Both the position numbers and the translations under genes were made by a program. The notes under the pieces are model-generated. The model made no database searches and was not told the DNA's origin. It was given only the letters and a program-made list of their open reading frames with translations. 64,000 nt of DNA from Firmicutes bacterium HGW-Firmicutes-1 (lineage in GTDB: Bacteria; Bacillota; Clostridia; Lachnospirales; Vallitaleaceae), in NCBI GenBank assembly GCA_002841625.1, contig PHAG01000009.1, positions 248,001-312,000 on the forward strand. Direction: 5' to 3'. Positions within the stretch are counted from its first letter, which is position 1. Each line of letters starts with the position of its first letter. Shown in pieces: positions 53,834 through 61,297 of the stretch.

Positions 53834-54259
53834 ATGTCAGGATTAATCTTTGCTATATTAGCGGGAGCATTAATGGCCATTCAAGGGGTTTTTAATACTA
53901 GACTAACAGAAAGCAGTAGTATGTGGGTGGCAAATACCGTCGTTCACTCAACGGGGTTATTACTTTGTATACTACTATGGTTTGTCACTGGGAGACTTCC
54001 GTTTGAACCAATTTTAAAAGCAAATAAATTATATTTTCTTGGTGGCTTAATCGGTGCTGTAATTGTTTATACAGTCGTTAAAAGTATTTCGAATCTTGGA
54101 CCAACAATGTCGGTCATGATTTTTCTAAGCTCACAACTGATTGTTGCATACTTAATAGAGTTATTTGGTATATTTGGAACAGAATCAATTGACTTTGAGT
54201 TTAAAAAATTAATTGGAATGGCAATCGTGATAGTAGGGATTATCGTTTTTAAAATATAG
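53834..54259 (+). CDS. Small DMT-type transporter (YdcZ/DUF606 family)
   Basis: 141 residues from ATG 53834 behind AGGAGGT; the longer frame from an earlier ATG is not needed. Four or five hydrophobic segments: SGLIFAILAGALMAIQGVF, NTVVHSTGLLLCILLWFVTG, FLGGLIGAVIVYTVVKSI, SVMIFLSSQLIVAYLIELFG, GMAIVIVGIIVF. It matches the DUF606/YdcZ half-transporter family, which usually forms dimers and exports small compounds. Substrate unknown. Confidence 0.85.
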   Translation: MSGLIFAILAGALMAIQGVFNTRLTESSSMWVANTVVHSTGLLLCILLWFVTGRLPFEPILKANKLYFLGGLIGAVIVYTVVKSISNLGPTMSVMIFLSSQLIVAYLIELFGIFGTESIDFEFKKLIGMAIVIVGIIVFKI

Positions 54260-54263
54260 GGGT

Positions 54264-54292
54264 TTTACAACAATTAAACAATGCTTTATAAT
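54264..54292 (+). promoter_or_regulatory. Promoter before the hydroxyacid dehydrogenase
   Basis: TTTACA (54264-54269), 17-base spacer, TATAAT (54287-54292). The predicted start, near 54299, coincides with the beginning of the hairpin at 54298. Confidence 0.65.
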
Positions 54293-54297
54293 AGAAG

Positions 54298-54348
54298 AGT
54301 AGGAATGTTTGCTAGCCACTAGGTTAGAGTGTTTCTGCTTTTATTTTT
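54298..54348 (+). terminator. Terminator hairpin at the start of a leader (attenuator or short RNA)
   Basis: AGTAGGAATGTT pairs fully (with G-U pairs) with AGTGTTTCTGCT. Inside, CTAGCC pairs with GGTTAG around a 4-base ACTA loop. TTTTATTTTT follows. It also lies downstream of the DMT-type gene and may end it. Confidence 0.75.
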
Positions 54349-54375
54349 ATATAAGCTATCGGAGTGGAGGGAAAA

Positions 54376-55335
54376 ATGAAAATTGTTATTTTAGATGCAA
54401 ATTCCTTAGGTGGGGATCTTGACTTATCAGTATTTGAAGCATTCGGTGAGCTAAATATTTATGGCTTTACTGATAAAAACGAAGTAATTGAAAGAATCCA
54501 AGATGTAGACGTCATTATTACAAATAAGGTACAATTAAATGAAACCAACTTAAAATTTGCAGCAAAGCTCAAATTAATTTGTATTACGGGAACGGGAACA
54601 AATAACATTGATAAGAGTTATGCGGTGAAAAATAATATGACGGTATGTAATGTCGTAGATTATTCTACGGAAAGTGTTGCTCAACATACTTTTGCTACCT
54701 TGTTTTATTTATACGAGAGTTTAGCCTTTTATGATCATTATATTAAGGAAGGTTTGTACATCAATGATGACAAATACCGACATTTCCAAAAACGCTTCTT
54801 TGAACTTAAAGGAAAAACATGGGGAATTATAGGCTTGGGAAATATAGGAAAAAGAGTTGCAGAAATTGCGAGTGTATTTGGATGTAAAGTGATCTACTTT
54901 TCTACTTCAGGCAAAAATAGGGATAATAAGTATCCGTTAGTGGACCTCAATACTTTGCTAAGAACTTCAGATGTAGTCTCTATTCATGCACCATTAAACG
55001 AGCATACATACAATCTAATTACATTAAAGGAACTAAAGATTATGAAACCCACAGCATATTTATTGAATCTTGGAAGAGGCGGAATTGTTCATGAAGAGGA
55101 TCTTGCCAAAGCGATAGAAGAGGAAGTTATTCTGGGTGTGGGATTAGATGTGCTTGAAAAAGAACCAATGGATATCGATAATCCATTTATTAAATTGAAG
55201 GATAATCCAAGATTATTCATTACGCCTCATGTTGCTTGGGCAAGTGTAGAAGCAAGGAATAGAGTAATAAGTGAAGTTTATAAAAATATAGAAGCCTTTC
55301 GCAAGGGTGAACAGCGAAACGTGATAACCAAATAA
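54376..55335 (+). CDS. D-isomer-specific 2-hydroxyacid dehydrogenase
   Basis: 319 residues from ATG 54376 behind GGAGTGGAGGG. Rossmann loop WGIIGLGNIGKRVAEIASVFG, the catalytic arginine in NLGRGGIVHEEDL, the glutamate in LDVLEKEPM and the histidine of ITPHVAWAS make a complete catalytic set. It would oxidise or reduce a D-2-hydroxyacid with NAD(H). The substrate (lactate, glycerate or 2-hydroxyisocaproate type) is not fixed. Transcription must pass the hairpin at 54298-54348. Confidence 0.9.
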   Translation: MKIVILDANSLGGDLDLSVFEAFGELNIYGFTDKNEVIERIQDVDVIITNKVQLNETNLKFAAKLKLICITGTGTNNIDKSYAVKNNMTVCNVVDYSTESVAQHTFATLFYLYESLAFYDHYIKEGLYINDDKYRHFQKRFFELKGKTWGIIGLGNIGKRVAEIASVFGCKVIYFSTSGKNRDNKYPLVDLNTLLRTSDVVSIHAPLNEHTYNLITLKELKIMKPTAYLLNLGRGGIVHEEDLAKAIEEEVILGVGLDVLEKEPMDIDNPFIKLKDNPRLFITPHVAWASVEARNRVISEVYKNIEAFRKGEQRNVITK

Positions 55336-55410
55336 TGCCATCGAAATGCCATCAACATATTGTTGAATATGTGATATAATATATGTGGTAAAAATGATTG
55401 GAGGATTCAC

Positions 55411-56094
55411 ATGAAAAAATATATACCAATATTAATAATATGCTTACTACTGCTGGGTAGTACGGGTTGTAAAAAACAACCAGAAGCAAAAACCTTGATT
55501 CAACAACCAAATACGGTTGCAGAGGATGTTTCTAACCAAGGGGTTGAAAGTACAACGGAAGGTGCTCCAGTAACTGATGTTGCAACTGAGGGTACGATTG
55601 TGACAAATGAGGGATTATTAACTGAATTACAAGGATTTGTTGAAAAATTTTATTATAATTTTTTGTTTAAACCACAAGCTGAAAATGGAAAATTGACAGA
55701 TACAGATATGCAGCTTTTTGCTATTTCATTTATTTATCAATTTGAATACAATGAACTTAGATTTGATTCGGAAAAATTTGTACTTTACATACCTGAGGCA
55801 AATGTTACAGAGGTTATAAAAAGGTTTTTTGATTATGATTTTACTACACACAAGTATCCAGAAAATTCGCCTATTACGTATGAAGATGGATATTATTTAA
55901 TGAAAGCTAGAGATGTGAATTTTGGAGCTAAGCCAGTTATTAAGGAAGCGCTTCAATTATCAGAGCATTCTTATAAGATTGTATTTGGATCTTCAGATGC
56001 AAATGTGAAGGAAAAATATGAGGCAATCATTGAGGATCGAGATGGTAGATGGGTAGTAATCAGCTATAAAATTGTCAAAGAAGCTGCAAAGTAA
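55411..56094 (+). CDS. Lipoprotein of unknown function
   Basis: 227 residues, ATG behind GGAGGA. Signal peptide with lipobox GSTGC, then a spacer rich in Gln, Thr and Val and a globular domain. The domain has FYYNFLFKPQAENGKLTDTDMQLFAISFIYQFEYN and a beta-rich second half. No known motif is recognised. It is anchored outside and single-gene. A TATAAT box lies upstream, but its -35 is unclear. Confidence 0.75.
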   Translation: MKKYIPILIICLLLLGSTGCKKQPEAKTLIQQPNTVAEDVSNQGVESTTEGAPVTDVATEGTIVTNEGLLTELQGFVEKFYYNFLFKPQAENGKLTDTDMQLFAISFIYQFEYNELRFDSEKFVLYIPEANVTEVIKRFFDYDFTTHKYPENSPITYEDGYYLMKARDVNFGAKPVIKEALQLSEHSYKIVFGSSDANVKEKYEAIIEDRDGRWVVISYKIVKEAAK

Positions 56095-56108
56095 ATTACA
56101 ATGATCAT

Positions 56109-56915
56109 TTAAGAAGGAATATATGGTTTTAAATGTAGTATTTTGTATGGAAGTTTGATTTTCTGGTATATTTGATCGTATAATGTTTTATCAACATTAT
56201 CTAAATAATTTCTAGGGAAAAGCTTATTTGTAATTTTATAATGTTTTAAATAATCAGCAGCCTTGTTAAAAGCAATGGCTGCTTTTTCTTCGGATGTATA
56301 TTTCCCGACAATAAAATTACCATTAATATGGATTTTAGTGACATATATGTCTTTGCCTTTAGAAGTTACTTTTTCTACGCCATAATATTTATTGATTACG
56401 ACAATATTGTGGTATCTCATATTATAAGAATTGCCATCCTTGAAATAAAAATCTCTTCCTTCAACAGAGAAATTCTTAATTCCAAATCTTTGTAGTATGT
56501 TAGATTGTATTCCAAAGTCATTCACAAATAAATAACCCATTCTTTTGAAGATTTTATGGGTAGAATAATAAAAAAGATCATCAACATCAAATAATAATTC
56601 TTGAGATGGATCAATAAAATACGAGAAGTAGTATTTATGCATATATATTGGGTTTTTTATATAATAACCGTTATCTCTGAAGTTGTGTAAAACAATCCAT
56701 TTCTCAAAAGAAAGCGTAAGGCTGCTGGTATAGTTGTCATAATTATGCTTTCCTTCTAATAATATATCATTAGCATCTAAATAGGCTTGGTGTGCAGATT
56801 GTTCATCTTTAAAACTACCAAGGCTTATATGCTTATTTTTATAGGTAATGGATGCTCGAAAATAAAGTGTTCCATCATGTTTAACGGAAGGGTAAACACC
56901 TTTTAAATGGGACAT
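56109..56915 (-). CDS. AP2-like domain protein
   Basis: 268 residues, ATG behind GAGGTG. Two AP2-like segments, at about 5-50 (GVYPSVKHDG... YRASITYKNKHISLGSFKDEQSAHQAYLDAN) and about 175-225 (YYGVEKVTSKGKDIYVTKIHINGNFIVGKYTSEEKAAIAFNKAADYL), surround a central region of aromatic residues (KYYFSYFIDPSQELLFDVDDLFYYS). AP2 domains of this type occur in HNH homing endonucleases and integrase-like proteins of bacteria and phages, and bind DNA. No HNH motif is clear. It could be a domesticated DNA-binding protein. Function unknown. Confidence 0.65.
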   Translation of the reverse strand: MSHLKGVYPSVKHDGTLYFRASITYKNKHISLGSFKDEQSAHQAYLDANDILLEGKHNYDNYTSSLTLSFEKWIVLHNFRDNGYYIKNPIYMHKYYFSYFIDPSQELLFDVDDLFYYSTHKIFKRMGYLFVNDFGIQSNILQRFGIKNFSVEGRDFYFKDGNSYNMRYHNIVVINKYYGVEKVTSKGKDIYVTKIHINGNFIVGKYTSEEKAAIAFNKAADYLKHYKITNKLFPRNYLDNVDKTLYDQIYQKIKLPYKILHLKPYIPS

Positions 56916-56938
56916 GTTCTTTCACCTCACTTGTATTA

Positions 56939-56967
56939 ATTATATCATAGAGGAGGGATTTATTCAA
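56939..56967 (-). promoter_or_regulatory. Promoter of the AP2-like gene
   Basis: TTGAAT (56962-56967), 17-base spacer, TATAAT (56939-56944), 24 bases upstream of the ATG at 56915. Confidence 0.75.
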
Positions 56968-57218
56968 AAATTGGTGGTAAAAAATCAAGGTTTTTGCTTT
57001 CTGAGCCATAAAAGTCATAGGCTTTTGAATAATTAAGAATAATAGGGTTATAATAGTAGACAAATCTAATTTATGTAAAACTATACAAAAAAGATATTCT
57101 TATAGGCATATTTACCAATATTATCAATGAATATTTCCGATATATGATAATTTTACATAAAGAAGATGGGAGAATTTTCTGAATAATTTTAAAGACTACC
57201 AAAAAAACCGAATTGTTA

Positions 57219-57247
57219 TTGACTATTGAAGGAAGGTCTAATATAAT
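57219..57247 (+). promoter_or_regulatory. Promoter of the SleB-type gene
   Basis: TTGACT (57219-57224), 17-base spacer, TATAAT (57242-57247), followed by a leader of about 95 bases before ATG 57346. Confidence 0.78.
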
Positions 57248-57345
57248 TGGCAACGTCCTGACTTTATTAGGAAAATAAATATGTAAGAAGTTTTAAAATC
57301 ATGATCTCAATATGGATCAAAAAGGTATTACAAAGGAGTTTTCAT

Positions 57346-58071
57346 ATGATTAGATTTAAAAAGCTTTTAGGAAAGATTTTCTTAACAATGAAAAGCTTAT
57401 CCCCAAAAGCATATACAAAAGGACTTGTTATAGTCTCAGCTGGTATGGTGACAGTTCTTTTGTTAGGAACGAATGGATTTATAGTCAATAGTAAAACAAA
57501 TCCAGAAAAAGTGATTGATCAAGACGAAAAAGTAGTAGAGGAAGTTGACGCAACGAAATTAGAGCAAACAGCTCAAGAAACGGAACTGCCACAGTCTTCT
57601 AATTTAATGAAAGAAGAAGAGGACGTAAAAGCAGTATTCGAGGCAGCATCTCAAGAAACATTAAATGAGAAAGAAATTGTAATTTATACTGAAGAGGATT
57701 TCATGGCGTTAGTCAAGATTGTCGAAGCAGAAGCTACTGGCGAAGATGTTAAGGGTAAAATCATGGTGGCTAACGTAGTTCTTAACAGAGTAAAAAGTGA
57801 TCGATTTCCAAATACTATATATGATGTAGTCTACCAAGAATATAATGGTAGAGCACAGTTTTCTCCAATTGATGATGGCAGAATTGACTCTGTAACATTA
57901 ACGGACGCGACTTATGAGGCAGTTGAAAGAGCGCTACAAGGAGAAGATTATTCAGAAGGAGCAATGTTTTTTGCTGCTCGTTCTATGGCATCAAGCGGAG
58001 CGATGAGCTGGTTTGATAATAGCCTTACAAAGGTCGCCCAATACGGCGTACACGAGTTTTACACATATTAG
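57346..58071 (+). CDS. SleB/CwlJ-type cell-wall hydrolase
   Basis: 241 residues from ATG 57346 behind AAAGGAG. An N-terminal basic stretch and one transmembrane helix (GLVIVSAGMVTVLLLG) with a Glu-rich linker give an exported, membrane-anchored protein. The C-terminal ~120 residues are a Hydrolase_2 domain: ALVKIVEAEATGEDVKGKIMVANVVLNRVKS, FPNTIYDVVYQEYNGRAQFSP, GAMFFAA. The acidic residue in VEAEATGE is catalytic in the family. It cleaves peptidoglycan, either spore cortex or vegetative wall. A double hairpin follows the gene. Confidence 0.9.
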   Translation: MIRFKKLLGKIFLTMKSLSPKAYTKGLVIVSAGMVTVLLLGTNGFIVNSKTNPEKVIDQDEKVVEEVDATKLEQTAQETELPQSSNLMKEEEDVKAVFEAASQETLNEKEIVIYTEEDFMALVKIVEAEATGEDVKGKIMVANVVLNRVKSDRFPNTIYDVVYQEYNGRAQFSPIDDGRIDSVTLTDATYEAVERALQGEDYSEGAMFFAARSMASSGAMSWFDNSLTKVAQYGVHEFYTY

Positions 58072-58076
58072 AGCAG

Positions 58077-58137
58077 TTCAGTAGAGCAGGTGCTCTACTG
58101 AAAAGCCAGTAACAACTTAAGTTGGTACTGGTTTTTT
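58077..58137 (+). terminator. Double-hairpin terminator
   Basis: First hairpin TTCAGTAGAGCA/TGCTCTACTGAA (58077-58102, perfect). Second hairpin CCAGTAACAAC/GTTGGTACTGG (58106-58131) with six T residues. Confidence 0.9.
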
Positions 58138-58169
58138 AATTTTCTGGAGTCGATTTTCTTTTCTTAGAG

Positions 58170-58198
58170 TTGTATAGTAAGCTAAAATGTGGTACTAT
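58170..58198 (+). promoter_or_regulatory. Promoter of thrC
   Basis: TTGTAT (58170-58175), 17-base spacer, TACTAT (58193-58198), 52 bases ahead of ATG 58250. Confidence 0.55.
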
Positions 58199-58249
58199 AA
58201 AAACAATTATTTTTGGTATTAACGAATACAAGTAAAGGATGGTTACACT

Positions 58250-59737
58250 ATGACTCAAGTTTTGTATAACAGTACAAGAGGACAAGAAAAAAATATAGAA
58301 GCATCTTTAGCAATTGTAAAAGGTTTGGCTTGTGATGGAGGGCTTTTTGTTCCAAATCAATTGCCTAAAATGACAACTTCTATGGAAGCTTTATATGCGA
58401 TGAATTATCAAGAATTAGCCTATGAAGTAATGAAACATTTTTTAACTGATTTTACAGAGCAAGAGCTTAAAGCTTGTATAGCGAATGCTTATGATGATAA
58501 ATTTGATACGAAGACAATTGCACCACTTGTAAAAAAAGGGGATGCTTATTACTTAGAATTATTTCACGGGAATACGATTGCATTTAAGGATATGGCGCTA
58601 TCGATTTTACCATATTTAATGAAAACTGCTGCCAAGAAACAAAATATAGATAATGAAATTGTGATTTTAACTGCAACCTCAGGAGATACTGGGAAAGCAG
58701 CACTAGCTGGTTTTGCTAATGTTGAAGGAACAAAGATCATTGTATTTTACCCTAAAGACGGAGTGAGTCCAATTCAAAAACATCAAATGGTAACACAAAA
58801 GGGAGAAAATACATACGTTATTGGTATTGAAGGGAATTTTGATGATGCCCAAAATGGTGTTAAGGAAATATTTAATGACGAAGCTTTCGGGAAAGAAGTT
58901 GAAGCAAAGGGTTATCAATTTTCCTCTGCAAATTCCATAAATATAGGTAGATTAGTACCTCAAATTGTTTATTATTATTATGCATATACATCACTTGTAA
59001 ATGCAGGTGATCTAAAAGATGGTGAGCCGATGAATGTAGTTGTACCTACAGGCAATTTTGGCAATATCCTAGCAGCCTATTATGCAAAAGAAATGGGATT
59101 GCCTATCGCTAAGTTCATTTGTGCGTCAAATGATAATAAAGTACTATTTGACTTTATAAATACTGGAGTTTATGATAGAAAGAGGGAATTTATTTTGACT
59201 AGTTCTCCATCTATGGATATATTAATCTCAAGCAATCTTGAACGACTCATTTATCAGATTTCTAAAGGCAACAGTGACTTAACAGCTAATTTAATGAAAA
59301 TGTTATCAAAAAATGGTGAGTATACGATTACAGATACGATGAAAGATGGTCTGAAGGATTTCTACGGCGATTATGCATCCGATGAAGAAACCCTTGAAAC
59401 AATAAAAGCAGTATTTGATAAAACAGATTATTTGCTTGATACACATACAGCAGTAGGGTATGCTGTTTATAAAAAATACAAAGCGGCTACCTCAGATACT
59501 ACGAAAACTGTTATAGCAGCAACCGCGAGTCCATATAAGTTTACACGAAGTGTTATGTTAGCAATTGATAAAGAATATGATAAATATAGCGATTTTGAAC
59601 TTATAGAAAAGATGGAAGAATTATCACAGGTAAACGTACCAAATGCTATAAAAGAAATCTTATCGGCAGAGGTGCTTCATCGAATGGAATGTACGAAAGA
59701 ACAAATGAAAGAAAAAATAAATAAAATCCTAAACTAA
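58250..59737 (+). CDS. thrC: Threonine synthase
   Basis: 495 residues, ATG behind AAAGGA. The long ThrC type (class 2). FHGNTIAFKDMALSIL contains the PLP lysine K113; LTATSGDTGKAALAGF binds the phosphate group; FPSANSINIGRL-like FSSANSINIGRL and VVPTGNFGNILAAYYAK follow. It converts O-phosphohomoserine to threonine. It is followed 16 bases later by the flavin reductase-like gene. The two are likely in one transcript. Confidence 0.95.
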   Translation: MTQVLYNSTRGQEKNIEASLAIVKGLACDGGLFVPNQLPKMTTSMEALYAMNYQELAYEVMKHFLTDFTEQELKACIANAYDDKFDTKTIAPLVKKGDAYYLELFHGNTIAFKDMALSILPYLMKTAAKKQNIDNEIVILTATSGDTGKAALAGFANVEGTKIIVFYPKDGVSPIQKHQMVTQKGENTYVIGIEGNFDDAQNGVKEIFNDEAFGKEVEAKGYQFSSANSINIGRLVPQIVYYYYAYTSLVNAGDLKDGEPMNVVVPTGNFGNILAAYYAKEMGLPIAKFICASNDNKVLFDFINTGVYDRKREFILTSSPSMDILISSNLERLIYQISKGNSDLTANLMKMLSKNGEYTITDTMKDGLKDFYGDYASDEETLETIKAVFDKTDYLLDTHTAVGYAVYKKYKAATSDTTKTVIAATASPYKFTRSVMLAIDKEYDKYSDFELIEKMEELSQVNVPNAIKEILSAEVLHRMECTKEQMKEKINKILN

Positions 59738-59753
59738 AAAAGAGGTGATTATA

Positions 59754-60254
59754 ATAAAGGATATAGCGTTTAATGATAAGCTAAAGGAAGTAATGGAGCA
59801 ATTGGGAAAGGGCGCTTTCTTAACGGTTAAGGTTGGAGAGGAAGTCAATACGATGACAATTGGTTGGGGTATGGTTGGGCTAATCTGGAACAAGCCAATT
59901 TTCCAAGTTCTTGTCAGAGAGTCAAGACATACTTACGATTTGCTTGAACGTAGTGAAGACTTTACTGTGAGCTTGCCAATTGGTAAGAATATGAAGGAAG
60001 CCCTTGCTTTTTGTGGTAGTACTACAGGGAAGAATATTAACAAGCTTGAACAATCCCTTGTAACAACTAAGAATAGTAAAAAGGTAAAGACTCCAATTAT
60101 AGGTGAGTGCAATCTCCATTTTGAATGTAGAATACTTGCAAAACATAAACTTGTAGAAGATCAAATTGGAACTGATTTAGGTGTCCTGTTTTATGATAAC
60201 GCGGATTACCATACCATGTATTATGGAGAAATTGTTGCTTGTTACGAAACATAA
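59754..60254 (+). CDS. Flavin reductase-like protein with apparent ATA start
   Basis: 166 residues. A GTG at 59745 is inside the ribosome site AGAGGTGA (59741-59748). Spacing then puts the start at the ATA at 59754 (or 59751), reading KDIAFNDKLKEVMEQLGKGAFLTV. No ATG is nearby (next at 59793). The body has the flavin reductase-like FMN fold: VNTMTIGWGMVGLIWNKPIFQVLVRESRHTYDLLERSEDFTVSLP and CGSTTGKNINKLEQ. It reduces or binds flavin; the partner is unknown. Third gene of the window lacking a standard start. Confidence 0.72.
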   Translation: MKDIAFNDKLKEVMEQLGKGAFLTVKVGEEVNTMTIGWGMVGLIWNKPIFQVLVRESRHTYDLLERSEDFTVSLPIGKNMKEALAFCGSTTGKNINKLEQSLVTTKNSKKVKTPIIGECNLHFECRILAKHKLVEDQIGTDLGVLFYDNADYHTMYYGEIVACYET

Positions 60255-60259
60255 TTATG

Positions 60260-60308
60260 AAGGGGCTACTTCAAAAGAGAATTTAATTCTGTTTTGAGGT
60301 AGCCCCTT
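60260..60308. terminator. Terminator between flavin reductase-like gene and CDF transporter
   Basis: AAGGGGCTACTTCAAAA and TTTTGAGGTAGCCCCTT form a 17-bp stem with one mismatch around a 15-base loop. No long T-run follows, so it may act mainly as an RNA end structure between convergent genes. Confidence 0.75.
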
Positions 60309-60341
60309 AAGTTATGATTGATTAAGATGGTATTCATATGC

Positions 60342-61223
60342 TTATGTCATTTGTTCAGGGTGAAATTGTGCTGGATTAACATGGACAACTACATCATCAA
60401 CATCATCTAATGCCATAAGCTCAAATTTGATTTTATCCGATATTTCATGTCCTTCAAATACGGTTAAGTTAGCATCAATTGATACCTTAACGATTAATAA
60501 GAACTTTAAGCCGATTGGTTTAGAAATAATTGCATCAATATGTTCTACGCCTGTTATTTGATTAAGGATATTAGCCATTTTAGTCATAAGTGTAGGGTTG
60601 ATATTTGTATCCATTAAAACAGAATATGCATCGGTGAATATTCTTACACCTGTGTATGCAATCCAAAAGGAAATTAATATCCCAGCAATTCCATCAACAA
60701 ATGGAATGTTGTAGTAACCAGATAGGATTCCGATGAGGGTTACCAACGATACAAATACATCGTTTCTATGATCTTGCGCATTTGCCATTGCCAGAAGGCT
60801 ATTGTATTTTTTACCAATCGATTTCGCAAATATAAATAAGGATATTTTAACGATAATTGTTCCAATTGCAACGACAACTAGCCAGTTAGAATATTGGAAC
60901 TTGTTTTCTGCGCTTAATGAGTTAAAAGCACTTCTGAAAATAGAAAATGCTACAAGCAGAAGGGAGAAACTAATGATCATTGCAAATATATATTCAGCCT
61001 TTCCATGTCCATAAGGATGATCCTTATCTCCAGGTTTGGAGGATATTTTATTTCCAATATATGTCATTAGAGAAGCAAACACGTCGCCTGCGCTATTTAA
61101 TCCATCAGCTATCATAGCTTGACTATTTGATGTAAATCCAACAATCAATTTTGAAAGTAACAATACTATATTTCCTAGCATGCCAAGAATGGCTACTTTT
61201 GTAATTTCTTTGTGCTTTTGCAT
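60342..61223 (-). CDS. Cation diffusion facilitator transporter
   Basis: 293 residues from ATG 61223 behind GGAGTG; the in-frame earlier ATG at 61244 would include that site. Six hydrophobic segments, with the zinc-type motif in helix two (MIADGLNSAGDVFASL) and the DHPYGHGKAEY loop. A cytoplasmic C-terminal domain (VEHIDAIISKPIGLKFLLIVKVSID... HEISDKIK) binds the same metals. The family exports Zn, Mn or Co by proton exchange. Metal specificity cannot be read safely; the D-x3-N-like helix five (AMANAQDHRNDVF) would fit Mn or Zn. Confidence 0.9.
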   Translation of the reverse strand: MQKHKEITKVAILGMLGNIVLLLSKLIVGFTSNSQAMIADGLNSAGDVFASLMTYIGNKISSKPGDKDHPYGHGKAEYIFAMIISFSLLLVAFSIFRSAFNSLSAENKFQYSNWLVVVAIGTIIVKISLFIFAKSIGKKYNSLLAMANAQDHRNDVFVSLVTLIGILSGYYNIPFVDGIAGILISFWIAYTGVRIFTDAYSVLMDTNINPTLMTKMANILNQITGVEHIDAIISKPIGLKFLLIVKVSIDANLTVFEGHEISDKIKFELMALDDVDDVVVHVNPAQFHPEQMT

Positions 61224-61297
61224 AAGGTTCACTCCGTATATCAATCTACCTTTTTAGTATTATTACATAATAAGCTATTTGTTGGAAACATACAAGC

